Source of the DNA: Janthinobacterium lividum
GTDB taxonomy: Bacteria > Pseudomonadota > Gammaproteobacteria > Burkholderiales > Burkholderiaceae_D
DNA length: 64,000 nucleotides
Assembly: GCF_011601275.1 (NCBI RefSeq)
Contig: NZ_JAAOLY010000003.1
Span: forward strand, 124,001-188,000
Reading direction: 5' to 3'
The translations under genes were made by a program, and so were the position numbers. Of this stretch, positions 43,599 through 51,655 are shown one piece after another (the stretch's first letter is position 1; each line of letters starts with the position of its first letter). A model generated the notes under the pieces. It saw only the letters and a list, made by a program, of their open reading frames with translations. It was not told where the DNA came from and searched no databases.

Positions 43599-45047
43599 AT
43601 GCATAGCATCCTGGCTGGCGCGCCACTGCGCCGTTCCGCTTTATCCCTTGCCCTTGGCTGCATCGTCAGCGCCGGCGCCTTTGCCGCCGCGCCGGGCAAT
43701 ACGCCACAAGCGCTGGCGCAGGTGCGCGATACGGCGCTGCAAAGCGACTGGGCCTACGCCCGCCTGGCCGACATGACGGATCTGATCGGTCCGCGCCTGT
43801 CCGGTTCCGCTGGCGCCGCCGCCGCCGTGCAGCAGGTGGCCGACACCATGCGCCAGCTGGGCGCCAAGGTCACCTTGCAGCCCGTGAAAGTGCCGCATTG
43901 GGTGCGCGGCGTGGAAACGGCGGAAATCGTCGACTATGCCGGCCGTCCGCAGGGCGTGTCGCAGCGCGTGGTGCTGACGGCTCTGGGCGGCTCCGGCGCG
44001 ACGCCGGCCGCCGGCCTGACGGCGCCCGTGATCATCGTCAAGAGCCTGGAAGAACTCAAGGCGCGCGCGCCGGAAGTGAAGGGAGCCATCGTGCTGATCG
44101 ACACGCCGTTCGACCAGGAGATGGCCGAGCGTGGCCTGGCGGGCGTCACCTATGGCCAGGGTTCGCGCTCGCGTTTCCTCGGGCCGAAGGCGGCGGCCGA
44201 CCTAGGCGCCGCCGCTGCGCTGGTGCGCTCGGTGGGCGGCGCGAACTTCCGCATCCCGCACGCGGGCGCCACGGGCCTCGATGAGAATAAACGCATACCG
44301 GCCGCCGCCGTCACCGTGGAAGACGCCTTGCTGATCGGTCGCCTGGCTGCGCGCGGCCCCTTGAAAATGCACCTGACCCTGACGCCGCAAAACCTGCCGG
44401 AAGCCGACAGCTACAATGTGATCGCCGACTGGCCGGGCACGGACAAGGCCGACGAAGTGGTGGTGGTCTCGGGGCACCTCGATTCCTGGGACCTGGCGAC
44501 GGGCGCGCACGACGACGGCGCCGGCGTGGTGGCGGCCATGGGCGTGGTGGAAACCCTGAAAAAGCTCGATTACCGCCCGCGCCGCACCATCCGCGTGATC
44601 GCCTGGATGAACGAGGAAAACGGCGGGCGTGGCGGCCAGGCCTATTTCGAAGCGCACAAGCAGGCGCTCGGCAAACAATATGCGGCCATCGAGATGGACA
44701 GCGGCGCCGGCCGCCCGTTCGGCATCAAGGCCAGCGTGGGAGCGAAGGCGGAAAAACTGTTTACGCCTTTGCTGGCCGCCCTGCAGCCTATGGGCGCGCA
44801 CGCGTTCACGCGCCGCGACGCGCTGGGCACGGGCGATTTGCACCGCCTGGAAACGGGCGGTGTGCCCAGCTTCGAGCCGCTGGTCGACAGCCACAGCTAC
44901 TTCCACTACCACCACACGGCGGCCGACACCCTGGACAAGGTCGACCCCGAAAACCTGAAGCGCAACGTGGCGCTGATGTCGTCGCTGGCCTGGTTCCTGG
45001 CCAATATCGACGGCGAGATCGGCCGCGCGCCGGAGCAGGGTGAATAG
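43599..45047 (+). CDS. Exported M28-family metallopeptidase
   Basis: A 482-residue secreted peptidase similar to carboxypeptidase Q-type M28 enzymes. A signal peptide ends at GAFAAAPG; a PA-domain insert covers about 120-250; the two-zinc site is seen as VVVSGHLDSWDLATGAHDDGAG, MNEENGGRGG, EMDSGAG and YHHTAADTLDKV. It likely trims peptides in the periplasm. The LysR gene follows after six bases, suggesting a unit. Confidence 0.9.
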   Translation: MHSILAGAPLRRSALSLALGCIVSAGAFAAAPGNTPQALAQVRDTALQSDWAYARLADMTDLIGPRLSGSAGAAAAVQQVADTMRQLGAKVTLQPVKVPHWVRGVETAEIVDYAGRPQGVSQRVVLTALGGSGATPAAGLTAPVIIVKSLEELKARAPEVKGAIVLIDTPFDQEMAERGLAGVTYGQGSRSRFLGPKAAADLGAAAALVRSVGGANFRIPHAGATGLDENKRIPAAAVTVEDALLIGRLAARGPLKMHLTLTPQNLPEADSYNVIADWPGTDKADEVVVVSGHLDSWDLATGAHDDGAGVVAAMGVVETLKKLDYRPRRTIRVIAWMNEENGGRGGQAYFEAHKQALGKQYAAIEMDSGAGRPFGIKASVGAKAEKLFTPLLAALQPMGAHAFTRRDALGTGDLHRLETGGVPSFEPLVDSHSYFHYHHTAADTLDKVDPENLKRNVALMSSLAWFLANIDGEIGRAPEQGE

Positions 45048-45053
45048 GCGCCA

Positions 45054-45959
45054 ATGTCGCTACCAGACCTGAACCTGTTGATCACGCTCGACGTCCTGCT
45101 GGCCGAAGGCAGCGTCACGCGCGCGGCGCGGCGCTTGCGTTTGAGTCCATCGGCGATGAGCCGCGCCCTGGCGCGGCTGCGCGAGACGACGGGCGATCCG
45201 TTGCTGGTGCGCGCCGGGCGTGAGCTGGTGCCCACGCCGCGCGCGCTGGAGTTGCGCGAACGAGTGGGCCCCCTGTTGGGCGAGGTGCTGGCTGTGCTGG
45301 GGCCGGCGCAGGCATTGGACCCGCGCCAGCTGGCGCAAACGTTCACGCTGCGTTCGAGCGACGGCTTCGTGGAAAATTTCGGTCCTGCGCTGCTCGCGCA
45401 TATCGGCGCGCAGGCGCCTGGCGTGCGTCTGCGTTTCGTGCAAAAGCCCGACCGGGAAAGCGTGCAGCTGCGCGAGGGCAGCATCGACCTGGAAACGGGC
45501 GTGATCGGCAGTCTCACCAGCCCGGAAGTGCGCACGCGCAGGCTGTTCGGCGACCGTTTCGTGGGCGTCGTGCGCAGCGGCCATCCGCTGGCGCAAGGCG
45601 AGATCAGCGCCGAGCGCTATGCGGCCGGCCAGCATGTGCTGGTGGCGCGGCGCGACCAGGATACGGGGCCGATGGACGACGCGCTGGCCGCGCTGGGATT
45701 GCAGCGCACGATCGCCAGCATCGTCGGCGGCTTTACGGCGGCGCTGGCGCTGGCCGCCGGCTCCGACCTGATCGCCACCGTACCAGAACGGCATACGGGC
45801 AATCTGTGCGCCGGCATGTTCACGTTTGCGCTGCCGCTGCGCATGCCCGAGCTGACCGTGTCGTTGATGTGGCATCCGCGCATGGATGCCGACCCCGCCC
45901 ACCGCTGGCTGCGCGGCTGCGTGGTCGACGCCTGCGCGAGCCAGATCAACGGGGGCTGA
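45054..45959 (+). CDS. LysR-family transcriptional regulator
   Basis: A 301-residue regulator: N-terminal helix-turn-helix (LNLLITLDVLLAEGSVTRAARRLRLSPSAMSRALARLRE) and a co-inducer-binding domain of the NodD/PA0477-like type. Effector unknown. It is six bases after the peptidase gene and overlaps, tail to tail by 14 bases, an MFS exporter gene that it may control. Confidence 0.9.
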   Translation: MSLPDLNLLITLDVLLAEGSVTRAARRLRLSPSAMSRALARLRETTGDPLLVRAGRELVPTPRALELRERVGPLLGEVLAVLGPAQALDPRQLAQTFTLRSSDGFVENFGPALLAHIGAQAPGVRLRFVQKPDRESVQLREGSIDLETGVIGSLTSPEVRTRRLFGDRFVGVVRSGHPLAQGEISAERYAAGQHVLVARRDQDTGPMDDALAALGLQRTIASIVGGFTAALALAAGSDLIATVPERHTGNLCAGMFTFALPLRMPELTVSLMWHPRMDADPAHRWLRGCVVDACASQINGG

Positions 45960-47403
45960 TGCCTGCGCGTGCATCATTCGGGTTTCCAGCCCTGCCGAGG
46001 GAGCGGCCGAGCATGAAAATCGCCAGCGCCGCCAGAATGAGCGCGCTGGCCACGCCAAAGGTGGCATGCATGCCGACGATCGTGGCCGCTGGCCGGGCGC
46101 TGGCGATATCCCCAGCGCCGGCAGCGAAGACGGCGCCCATCACGGAGGCGCCCGTGACGAGCCCCAGATTGCGCGACAGATTGAGCATGCCGGAAATGAC
46201 ACCGCGCTGGTCGGGGGCGATGCCGCCCATCACGGCCGTATTGTTGGCCGCCTGGAACAGCGCGTAGCTGGCCGTCAGCAGCATGATGGGTGCGGCGTAG
46301 CCGACAATGCCCAGGCTGGGGGGCAAGAGGGCCAGCGGCAGGCAGGCGGTGGCCGCGCCGCACAGGCCCGCGCCGCCCATGCGTTGCGCGCCATAGCGGT
46401 CCACCAGCCAGCCGGACGGCACGCCGCAGAACGCCGCCACCAGCGGCCCCGCCGCCAGCACCATGCCGGTGACGGCCGCGCCCAGGCCCAGGCCGCGCGC
46501 CAGGTAGAAGGGACCGACCACCAGGGTGGACATCATGACCGTCGACACCAGCATGCTGGTCGCCAGGCCCGCGCTGAGTAAGGGCGCGCGCAGCATGGCG
46601 AGGCGTATCAGCGGCGCCGGCGCCTTCAGTTCGACGCGGACGAACAGGATGGCCCCCACGCAGGCGGCCAGCAGCAGCCCCACGTTGCGCGCGCCGAAAT
46701 CGCCGCGGCCCAGGGTCATGGCCAGCGCATAGGCGACCAGGGTCAGCGCCAGCAGCACGGTGCCGCGGTGGTCGAAGACGGGCCGTTTGGCGTGCGCGCC
46801 GCGCTGGTCCGCCGGCAGGTAGCGCCAGGCCAGCAGCAGCGCCACGCCGGCCAGCGGCACGTTGACGAGGAAAATGGCTTGCCAGCCGAAGCGCGCGATC
46901 AGCAGGCCGCCCAGCGCGGGGCCCAGCGTGGTGCCGACGGCGGACATGGTGCCGAGCAGGCCCATGGCGCTGCCCGTCCTGGCCTTGGGCACGGTGCTGC
47001 CGACAAAGGCCATGGTCAGCGCCATCATGATGGAAGCGCCCAGGCCCTGCAGGGCGCGCGCGGCGACCAGCAGCCACAAGGTGGGCGCCAGCGCGCACAG
47101 GATGGAGGCGACGGCAAACAGCGCGATGCCGGCCAGCAGCAGGCGGCGCCTGCCGACCATGTCGCCCAGGCGGCCAACGCTGACGATCAGGGCCGTGATG
47201 GCCAGCAGATAAGACAGCACGATCCATTGCACATCCTGGAACGGCGCATGCAGGGCCGTGGCCATGTCGGGCAAGCCCACGTTGGCGATGCTGGTGCCCA
47301 GCGCCGGCAGCAGCATGGCCAGCGACAGGCTGGCAAGCGCGCCGCGCACGGGTAGCGTGATGGCCTGCTGCTCGGGTGGGGCGGATTTTGAAGGTGTATG
47401 CAT
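45946..47403 (-). CDS. MFS drug exporter, 14-helix DHA2 type
   Basis: A 485-residue transporter with 14 hydrophobic segments. DHA2 marks: LPALGTSIANVGLPDMA in helix 1, GRLGDMVGRRRLLLAG (motif A), LQGLGASIMMAL and the antiporter motif C GTTLGPALGG. It should expel drugs or other small molecules using protons. The start ATG 47403 has GAGGA 12 bases upstream, a little far. Confidence 0.9.
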   Translation of the reverse strand: MHTPSKSAPPEQQAITLPVRGALASLSLAMLLPALGTSIANVGLPDMATALHAPFQDVQWIVLSYLLAITALIVSVGRLGDMVGRRRLLLAGIALFAVASILCALAPTLWLLVAARALQGLGASIMMALTMAFVGSTVPKARTGSAMGLLGTMSAVGTTLGPALGGLLIARFGWQAIFLVNVPLAGVALLLAWRYLPADQRGAHAKRPVFDHRGTVLLALTLVAYALAMTLGRGDFGARNVGLLLAACVGAILFVRVELKAPAPLIRLAMLRAPLLSAGLATSMLVSTVMMSTLVVGPFYLARGLGLGAAVTGMVLAAGPLVAAFCGVPSGWLVDRYGAQRMGGAGLCGAATACLPLALLPPSLGIVGYAAPIMLLTASYALFQAANNTAVMGGIAPDQRGVISGMLNLSRNLGLVTGASVMGAVFAAGAGDIASARPAATIVGMHATFGVASALILAALAIFMLGRSLGRAGNPNDARAGISPR

Positions 47404-47530
47404 GGCGTGGCGGATCCTCGAATAGGGTCACCACATGGTACTGAGGGATATGGCATGGCGGAAGACGCAGCATTTGCATTGTGTTGTTGCGTCTGACGCC
47501 ATGCGAGCGGAAAGGAACTACATCGCCAGG

Positions 47531-48388
47531 CTAGATCGCATTGAGCGGTATCTTCAGGTAGCGCACGCCGTTGTCTTCCGGCTCGGGCAGCTTGCCCGCG
47601 TTGATGTTGACCTGGATGGCGGGCAGGATCAGTGTCGGCATGTCGAGGGTGGCGTCGCGGCTGGTGCGCATGGCCACGAATTGTGCTTCCGTGATGCCGT
47701 CGCGCAGGTGGATGTTGCTGGCCCGTTGTTCCGCCACCGTCACTTCCCAGCGCGCCTCGCGGCCGTTGGGCGGGTAGTCGTGGCACATGAACAGCCGCGT
47801 CTGCGGCGGCAGCGACAGCAAGCGCTGCGCGGAGCGGTACAGCAGGGCAGCGGAGCCGCCGGGGAAGTCGCAGCGGGCCGAGCCGACATCCGGCATGAAC
47901 AGGGTGTCGCCGACAAACACGGCGTCGCCGATCTGGTACGCCAGGTCGGCCGGCGTGTGGCCGGGCACGTGCAGGGCGCGCACTTCCAGCTTGCCGATGT
48001 GAAAGACCTGGTCGGGCGCGAACAGCTGGTCGAACTGCGAGCCGTCGGCCCTGGCGTCATCCTGGTGGTAGACGGCCGCGAACGCCTGCTGCACCGTCTG
48101 GATGGCGGCGCCGATGGCCACGTCGCCGCCCAGCTGCTGCTGCAGGTAGGGCGCGGCGGACAGGTGGTCGGCGTGCGCGTGGGTTTCCAGCAGCCAGCGG
48201 CATTGCAAGCCGTGTTCGCGCACGAAGGCGATCACCTTGTCGGCCGAAGCGGTCGAAGTGCGGGCCGCCTTCGGATCGTAGTCGAGTACGGAATCGATGA
48301 TGGCGCAGTCGTGCCCATCGGCCTCATACACGACATAGGTGACGGTGGCGGTGGCGGGGTCGAAGAAAGCTTGGATTTGTGGAGTCAT
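47531..48388 (-). CDS. MBL-fold persulfide-dioxygenase-like hydrolase
   Basis: A 285-residue metallo-beta-lactamase-fold protein of the ETHE1/Blh group: LLETHAHADH, VPGHTPADLAY, GDTLFMPDVGSARCDFPGG and MCHDYPP. Relatives oxidise glutathione persulfide in sulfide detoxification. The ATG at 48388 is used; the preceding GTG is an alternative. No sulfur genes or BigR regulator are adjacent, so the assignment stays at family level. Confidence 0.88.
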   Translation of the reverse strand: MTPQIQAFFDPATATVTYVVYEADGHDCAIIDSVLDYDPKAARTSTASADKVIAFVREHGLQCRWLLETHAHADHLSAAPYLQQQLGGDVAIGAAIQTVQQAFAAVYHQDDARADGSQFDQLFAPDQVFHIGKLEVRALHVPGHTPADLAYQIGDAVFVGDTLFMPDVGSARCDFPGGSAALLYRSAQRLLSLPPQTRLFMCHDYPPNGREARWEVTVAEQRASNIHLRDGITEAQFVAMRTSRDATLDMPTLILPAIQVNINAGKLPEPEDNGVRYLKIPLNAI

Positions 48389-48563
48389 CACGGCGGCAGG
48401 GGGCGGCAGGGAATAACATTATATCGTCAGAGTTCGTCCAAAAAATGTTGAAAATTAACATTTAACATGCGAAAAACAGATAAGCGAGCGAGCCAGGCGC
48501 GCGACTACCGTGCGCACCCTGTGTCTTGCCGCGTGCTAACCTCATTCTTCCAAGGAGGATTTC

Positions 48564-48800
48564 ATGAACGATATCACTGCACGCAGCGAACAGTACCGCG
48601 GTTTTACGATTTCCGTGACCCCGCAAAAGGATAACGACGACTTATGGGATTTTACCTACCGTCTGCAGCGCGAAGGCGAGCCGGAAGCACAGGCGATCAC
48701 GCGCAGCCGCACCCTGGGCGGTTATGCGGCGCCCGAGACGGCTTGCACGGCCGGCCTGGAAGTGGCCCGCACGGAAGTGGATAACCTGCTGCGCCCTTGA
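48564..48800 (+). CDS. Small hypothetical protein, paralogue A
   Basis: A 78-residue soluble protein: EQYRGFTISVTPQKDNDDLWDF, then TRSRTLGGYAAPETACTAGLEVARTEVDNLL. AAGGAGGA five to six bases before the ATG gives a very strong ribosome site. Its layout (Y-R/K-G-F/W at the start, a central strand pair, then an Ala-rich helix ending in DN-L/I-L/I) is shared with the next gene. Function unknown. Confidence 0.7.
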   Translation: MNDITARSEQYRGFTISVTPQKDNDDLWDFTYRLQREGEPEAQAITRSRTLGGYAAPETACTAGLEVARTEVDNLLRP

Positions 48801-48923
48801 GCCAGCGTAAATCGTTTAGCCCGAAAGTCAGCCTGACTACGGCCGGCGCGTGAAACACGTCGCTGCCGGTCGCGCTTCATGCTACGATTTCCATTATTGA
48901 GTCAGTCGCCAAGGAGGCACCCC

Positions 48924-49172
48924 ATGAATAGCAGTTCCAAAATTCACTATAAAGGCTGGGAAATCGTTCCCCTGGCCGTGCCCACCACCGATGGCAAATG
49001 GTCGGCCAGTTGCGACATCGAGCGCGCCACGGCGGAAGGCCTGGAAGTATTCGAAGGCTCGACCATGCAATTCGTGCGCGACGACGAGGAGGGCGCCATT
49101 GCCGCCGCCTGCGAAGAAGCCGTGCGCCAGATCGACAACATCATCGCCAATCCGCTGGTGCGGCTGGCCTAG
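48924..49172 (+). CDS. Small hypothetical protein, paralogue B
   Basis: An 82-residue soluble protein: IHYKGWEIVPLAVPTTDGKWSA, then a central strand and EGAIAAACEEAVRQIDNII. It looks like a divergent relative of the protein encoded 123 bases upstream. AAGGAGG six bases before the ATG. A terminator follows at 49217. Confidence 0.7.
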   Translation: MNSSSKIHYKGWEIVPLAVPTTDGKWSASCDIERATAEGLEVFEGSTMQFVRDDEEGAIAAACEEAVRQIDNIIANPLVRLA

Positions 49173-49216
49173 TTTGCCCTTGCAGTTTGTTCTCCCAGCA
49201 TCACTTGTCTTACTCT

Positions 49217-49242
49217 CAGCCGGCGCCCGCCGGCTGTTTTTA
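49217..49242 (+). terminator. Terminator after paralogue B
   Basis: An 8-bp stem CAGCCGGC/GCCGGCTG with loop GCCC, followed by TTTTTATT, 45 bases after the stop. Confidence 0.9.
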
Positions 49243-49294
49243 TTGTGCGCCTTGCCAGCCCGGGCTTTTATTGCGCGTCTGCCCATGCGTTGCA

Positions 49295-49344
49295 TGTTTC
49301 AACAAGTGTTTCAAAAATGCGTTGCATGCAACAATAATGAAACA
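49295..49344 (+). promoter_or_regulatory. Upstream activator sites for the prp operon
   Basis: TGTTTCA at 49295-49301 and 49307-49313, the perfect palindrome GTTGCATGCAAC at 49321-49332, and inverted TGAAACA at 49338-49344 cluster 120-170 bp before the sigma-54 promoter, the position where enhancer-binding proteins such as PrpR bind. The whole 373-base gap 49173-49545 otherwise holds the terminator at 49217 and the promoter; I see no gene. Confidence 0.6.
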
Positions 49345-49465
49345 TTTTTATGCCAAACGTGACATCGCTGTTCCCTGGCGGGACAGCCCTGCAGCAGCGC
49401 CAGTTGGTGCTCCCACCCCTGTTTTCACTCTGTCGCCAGGTGTTTTTCGCCACGCCGAGACGGCC

Positions 49466-49481
49466 TGGCACGGCATTTGCA
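49466..49481 (+). promoter_or_regulatory. Sigma-54 promoter of prpB
   Basis: TGGCACGGCATTTGCA matches the -24/-12 consensus TGGCAC-N5-TTGCA completely, 64 bases before the prpB ATG. RpoN-dependent, PrpR-activated propionate operons are known in enterobacteria. Confidence 0.88.
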
Positions 49482-49545
49482 ATATCCATGTTCATAGCCA
49501 CTCCGTGAAACATTCGGGGCCATCCGAAACCCATAAGGTGAACAC

Positions 49546-50433
49546 ATGACTCAATACTCCGCAGGTGCCGCATTCCGCAAGGCTGTCCAGGAAGAATCCC
49601 CGTTGCAAGTCGTCGGCGCCATCAACGCCAACCACGCCTTGCTGGCCAAGCGCGCCGGTTATAAAGCCATCTACCTGTCCGGCGGCGGTGTCGCGGCCGG
49701 CTCGCTGGGCTTGCCCGACCTGGGTATTTCCAGCCTGGACGACGTGCTGACCGATATCCGCCGCATCACCGACGTGTGCGACCTGCCGCTGCTGGTCGAC
49801 GCCGACACGGGCTTCGGTTCCTCCGCCTTCAACGTGGCGCGCACAGTCAAATCGATGATCAAGTTCGGCGCCGCCGGCCTGCACATCGAAGACCAGGTGG
49901 GCGCCAAGCGCTGCGGCCATCGTCCAGGCAAGGAAATCGTCAGCAAGGAAGAAATGGTCGACCGCATCAAGGCGGCCGTCGATGCGCGCACGGACCCGAA
50001 CTTCGTCATCATGGCGCGCACCGATGCGCTGGCCGTCGATGGCCTGGAAGCGGCCCTGGAACGCGCCGTCGCCTGCGTCGAGGCGGGCGCCGACATGATC
50101 TTCCCGGAAGCCATCACGGACCTGGACATGTACGCCACCTTCGCCAAGGCCGTCAATGTGCCAATTTTGGCCAACATCACGGAATTCGGTTCCACGCCGC
50201 TATTCACCCTGGACGAACTGCGCAGCGCCCACGTGGGCCTGGCCTTGTATCCATTGTCGGCCTTCCGCGCCATGAACAAAGCGGCCGAAAACGTCTACCA
50301 GGCGCTGCGCCGCGACGGCACGCAAAAGAATGTCGTCGACACCATGCAGACGCGCATGGAACTGTATGAATCGATCAATTACCACGAATTCGAGCAAAAG
50401 CTCGATGCGCTGTTCGCCGCGCAAAAGAAATAA
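49546..50433 (+). CDS. prpB: 2-Methylisocitrate lyase
   Basis: A 295-residue TIM-barrel enzyme splitting 2-methylisocitrate into pyruvate and succinate, the last step of the methylcitrate cycle. The active-site loop KRCGHRPGK carries Cys123, the same position as in E. coli Prp[10 protein letters not shown] and HIEDQVGAK provide the magnesium site. Length is the family length. AAGGTGA seven bases before the ATG. It is the first gene of the operon behind the sigma-54 promoter. Confidence 0.97.
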   Translation: MTQYSAGAAFRKAVQEESPLQVVGAINANHALLAKRAGYKAIYLSGGGVAAGSLGLPDLGISSLDDVLTDIRRITDVCDLPLLVDADTGFGSSAFNVARTVKSMIKFGAAGLHIEDQVGAKRCGHRPGKEIVSKEEMVDRIKAAVDARTDPNFVIMARTDALAVDGLEAALERAVACVEAGADMIFPEAITDLDMYATFAKAVNVPILANITEFGSTPLFTLDELRSAHVGLALYPLSAFRAMNKAAENVYQALRRDGTQKNVVDTMQTRMELYESINYHEFEQKLDALFAAQKK

Positions 50434-50500
50434 ACAGAAGCAGGGGCCGCATGCCGGTCCCGCAGTGACGCACCCGAGACTATTTAATCTGGAGAACACA

Positions 50501-51655
50501 ATGACCGCACCGCAAGCCGCCACTTTCAAGCCTAAAAAATCCGTCGCCCTGTCCGGCGTCACCGCCGGCAATACGGCGCTGTGCTCGGTCGGCAAGACCG
50601 GCAACGATTTGCACTACCGCGGCTATGACATCCTGGACGTGGCCGACAGCTGCGAGTTCGAGGAAATCGCCTACCTGCTGGTGCACGGCAAGCTGCCCAC
50701 TTCCGCGGAACTGAAAGGCTACAAGGCCAAGCTGAAGTCCTTGCGCGGCTTGCCGTCGGCCGTGAAGCTGGCGCTCGAAGCGCTGCCCGCCGCCGCCCAT
50801 CCGATGGATGTGATGCGCACGGGCGTGTCCGTGCTGGGCTGTACCTTGCCGGAAAAAGATGACCATAACGCGCCGGGCGCGCGCGACATCGCCGACCGCC
50901 TGATGGCGTCGTTCGGCTCCATGCTGCTGTACTGGTACCACTACAGCCATAACGGCAAGCGCATCGAAGTGGAAACGGACGACGACTCGATCGGCGGCCA
51001 CTTCCTGCACCTGCTGCACGGCGAAAAACCTTCGGCGTCGTGGGAAAAAGCCATGCACACCTCGCTGATCCTGTACGCGGAGCACGAATTCAACGCGTCG
51101 ACCTTCACCAGCCGCGTCATCGCCGGCACGGGGTCGGACATCCACTCGGCCATCACGGGCGCCATCGGCGCGCTGCGCGGCCCGAAACACGGCGGCGCCA
51201 ACGAAGTGGCGCTGGAGATCCAGAAACGCTACGACAACCCTGACGAAGCGGAAGCGGATATCCGCGAGCGCGTGGCCAACAAGGAAGTGGTGATCGGCTT
51301 CGGCCACCCCGTCTACACGATCTCCGACCCGCGCAACGTCGTCATCAAGGAAGTGGCCCGTTCGCTGTCGCTGGAAGCCGGTTCCACGAAAATGTTCGAC
51401 ATCGCCGAGCGCCTGGAAACGGTCATGTGGGAAATCAAGAACATGTTCCCGAACCTGGACTGGTTCTCGGCCGTGTCCTACCACATGATGGGCGTGCCGA
51501 CGGCGATGTTCACGCCGCTGTTCGTCATCTCGCGCACCTCGGGCTGGGCCGCCCACATCATCGAGCAGCGCATCGACAACAAGATCATCCGCCCGAGCGC
51601 CAACTATGTCGGCCCGGAAGACCTGGAATTCGTGCCGATCAAGGACCGCAAATAA
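50501..51655 (+). CDS. prpC: 2-Methylcitrate synthase
   Basis: A 384-residue citrate-synthase-fold enzyme joining propionyl-CoA and oxaloacetate. Motifs: [12 protein letters not shown], active-site His in [14 protein letters not shown] and [13 protein letters not shown], and the Asp/Arg region [21 protein letters not shown] written here as [14 protein letters not shown]. The short length fits PrpC rather than the housekeeping synthase of about 430. GGAGA precedes the ATG. Its stop overlaps the acnD start (TAATG). Confidence 0.96.
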   Translation: MTAPQAATFKPKKSVALSGVTAGNTALCSVGKTGNDLHYRGYDILDVADSCEFEEIAYLLVHGKLPTSAELKGYKAKLKSLRGLPSAVKLALEALPAAAHPMDVMRTGVSVLGCTLPEKDDHNAPGARDIADRLMASFGSMLLYWYHYSHNGKRIEVETDDDSIGGHFLHLLHGEKPSASWEKAMHTSLILYAEHEFNASTFTSRVIAGTGSDIHSAITGAIGALRGPKHGGANEVALEIQKRYDNPDEAEADIRERVANKEVVIGFGHPVYTISDPRNVVIKEVARSLSLEAGSTKMFDIAERLETVMWEIKNMFPNLDWFSAVSYHMMGVPTAMFTPLFVISRTSGWAAHIIEQRIDNKIIRPSANYVGPEDLEFVPIKDRK

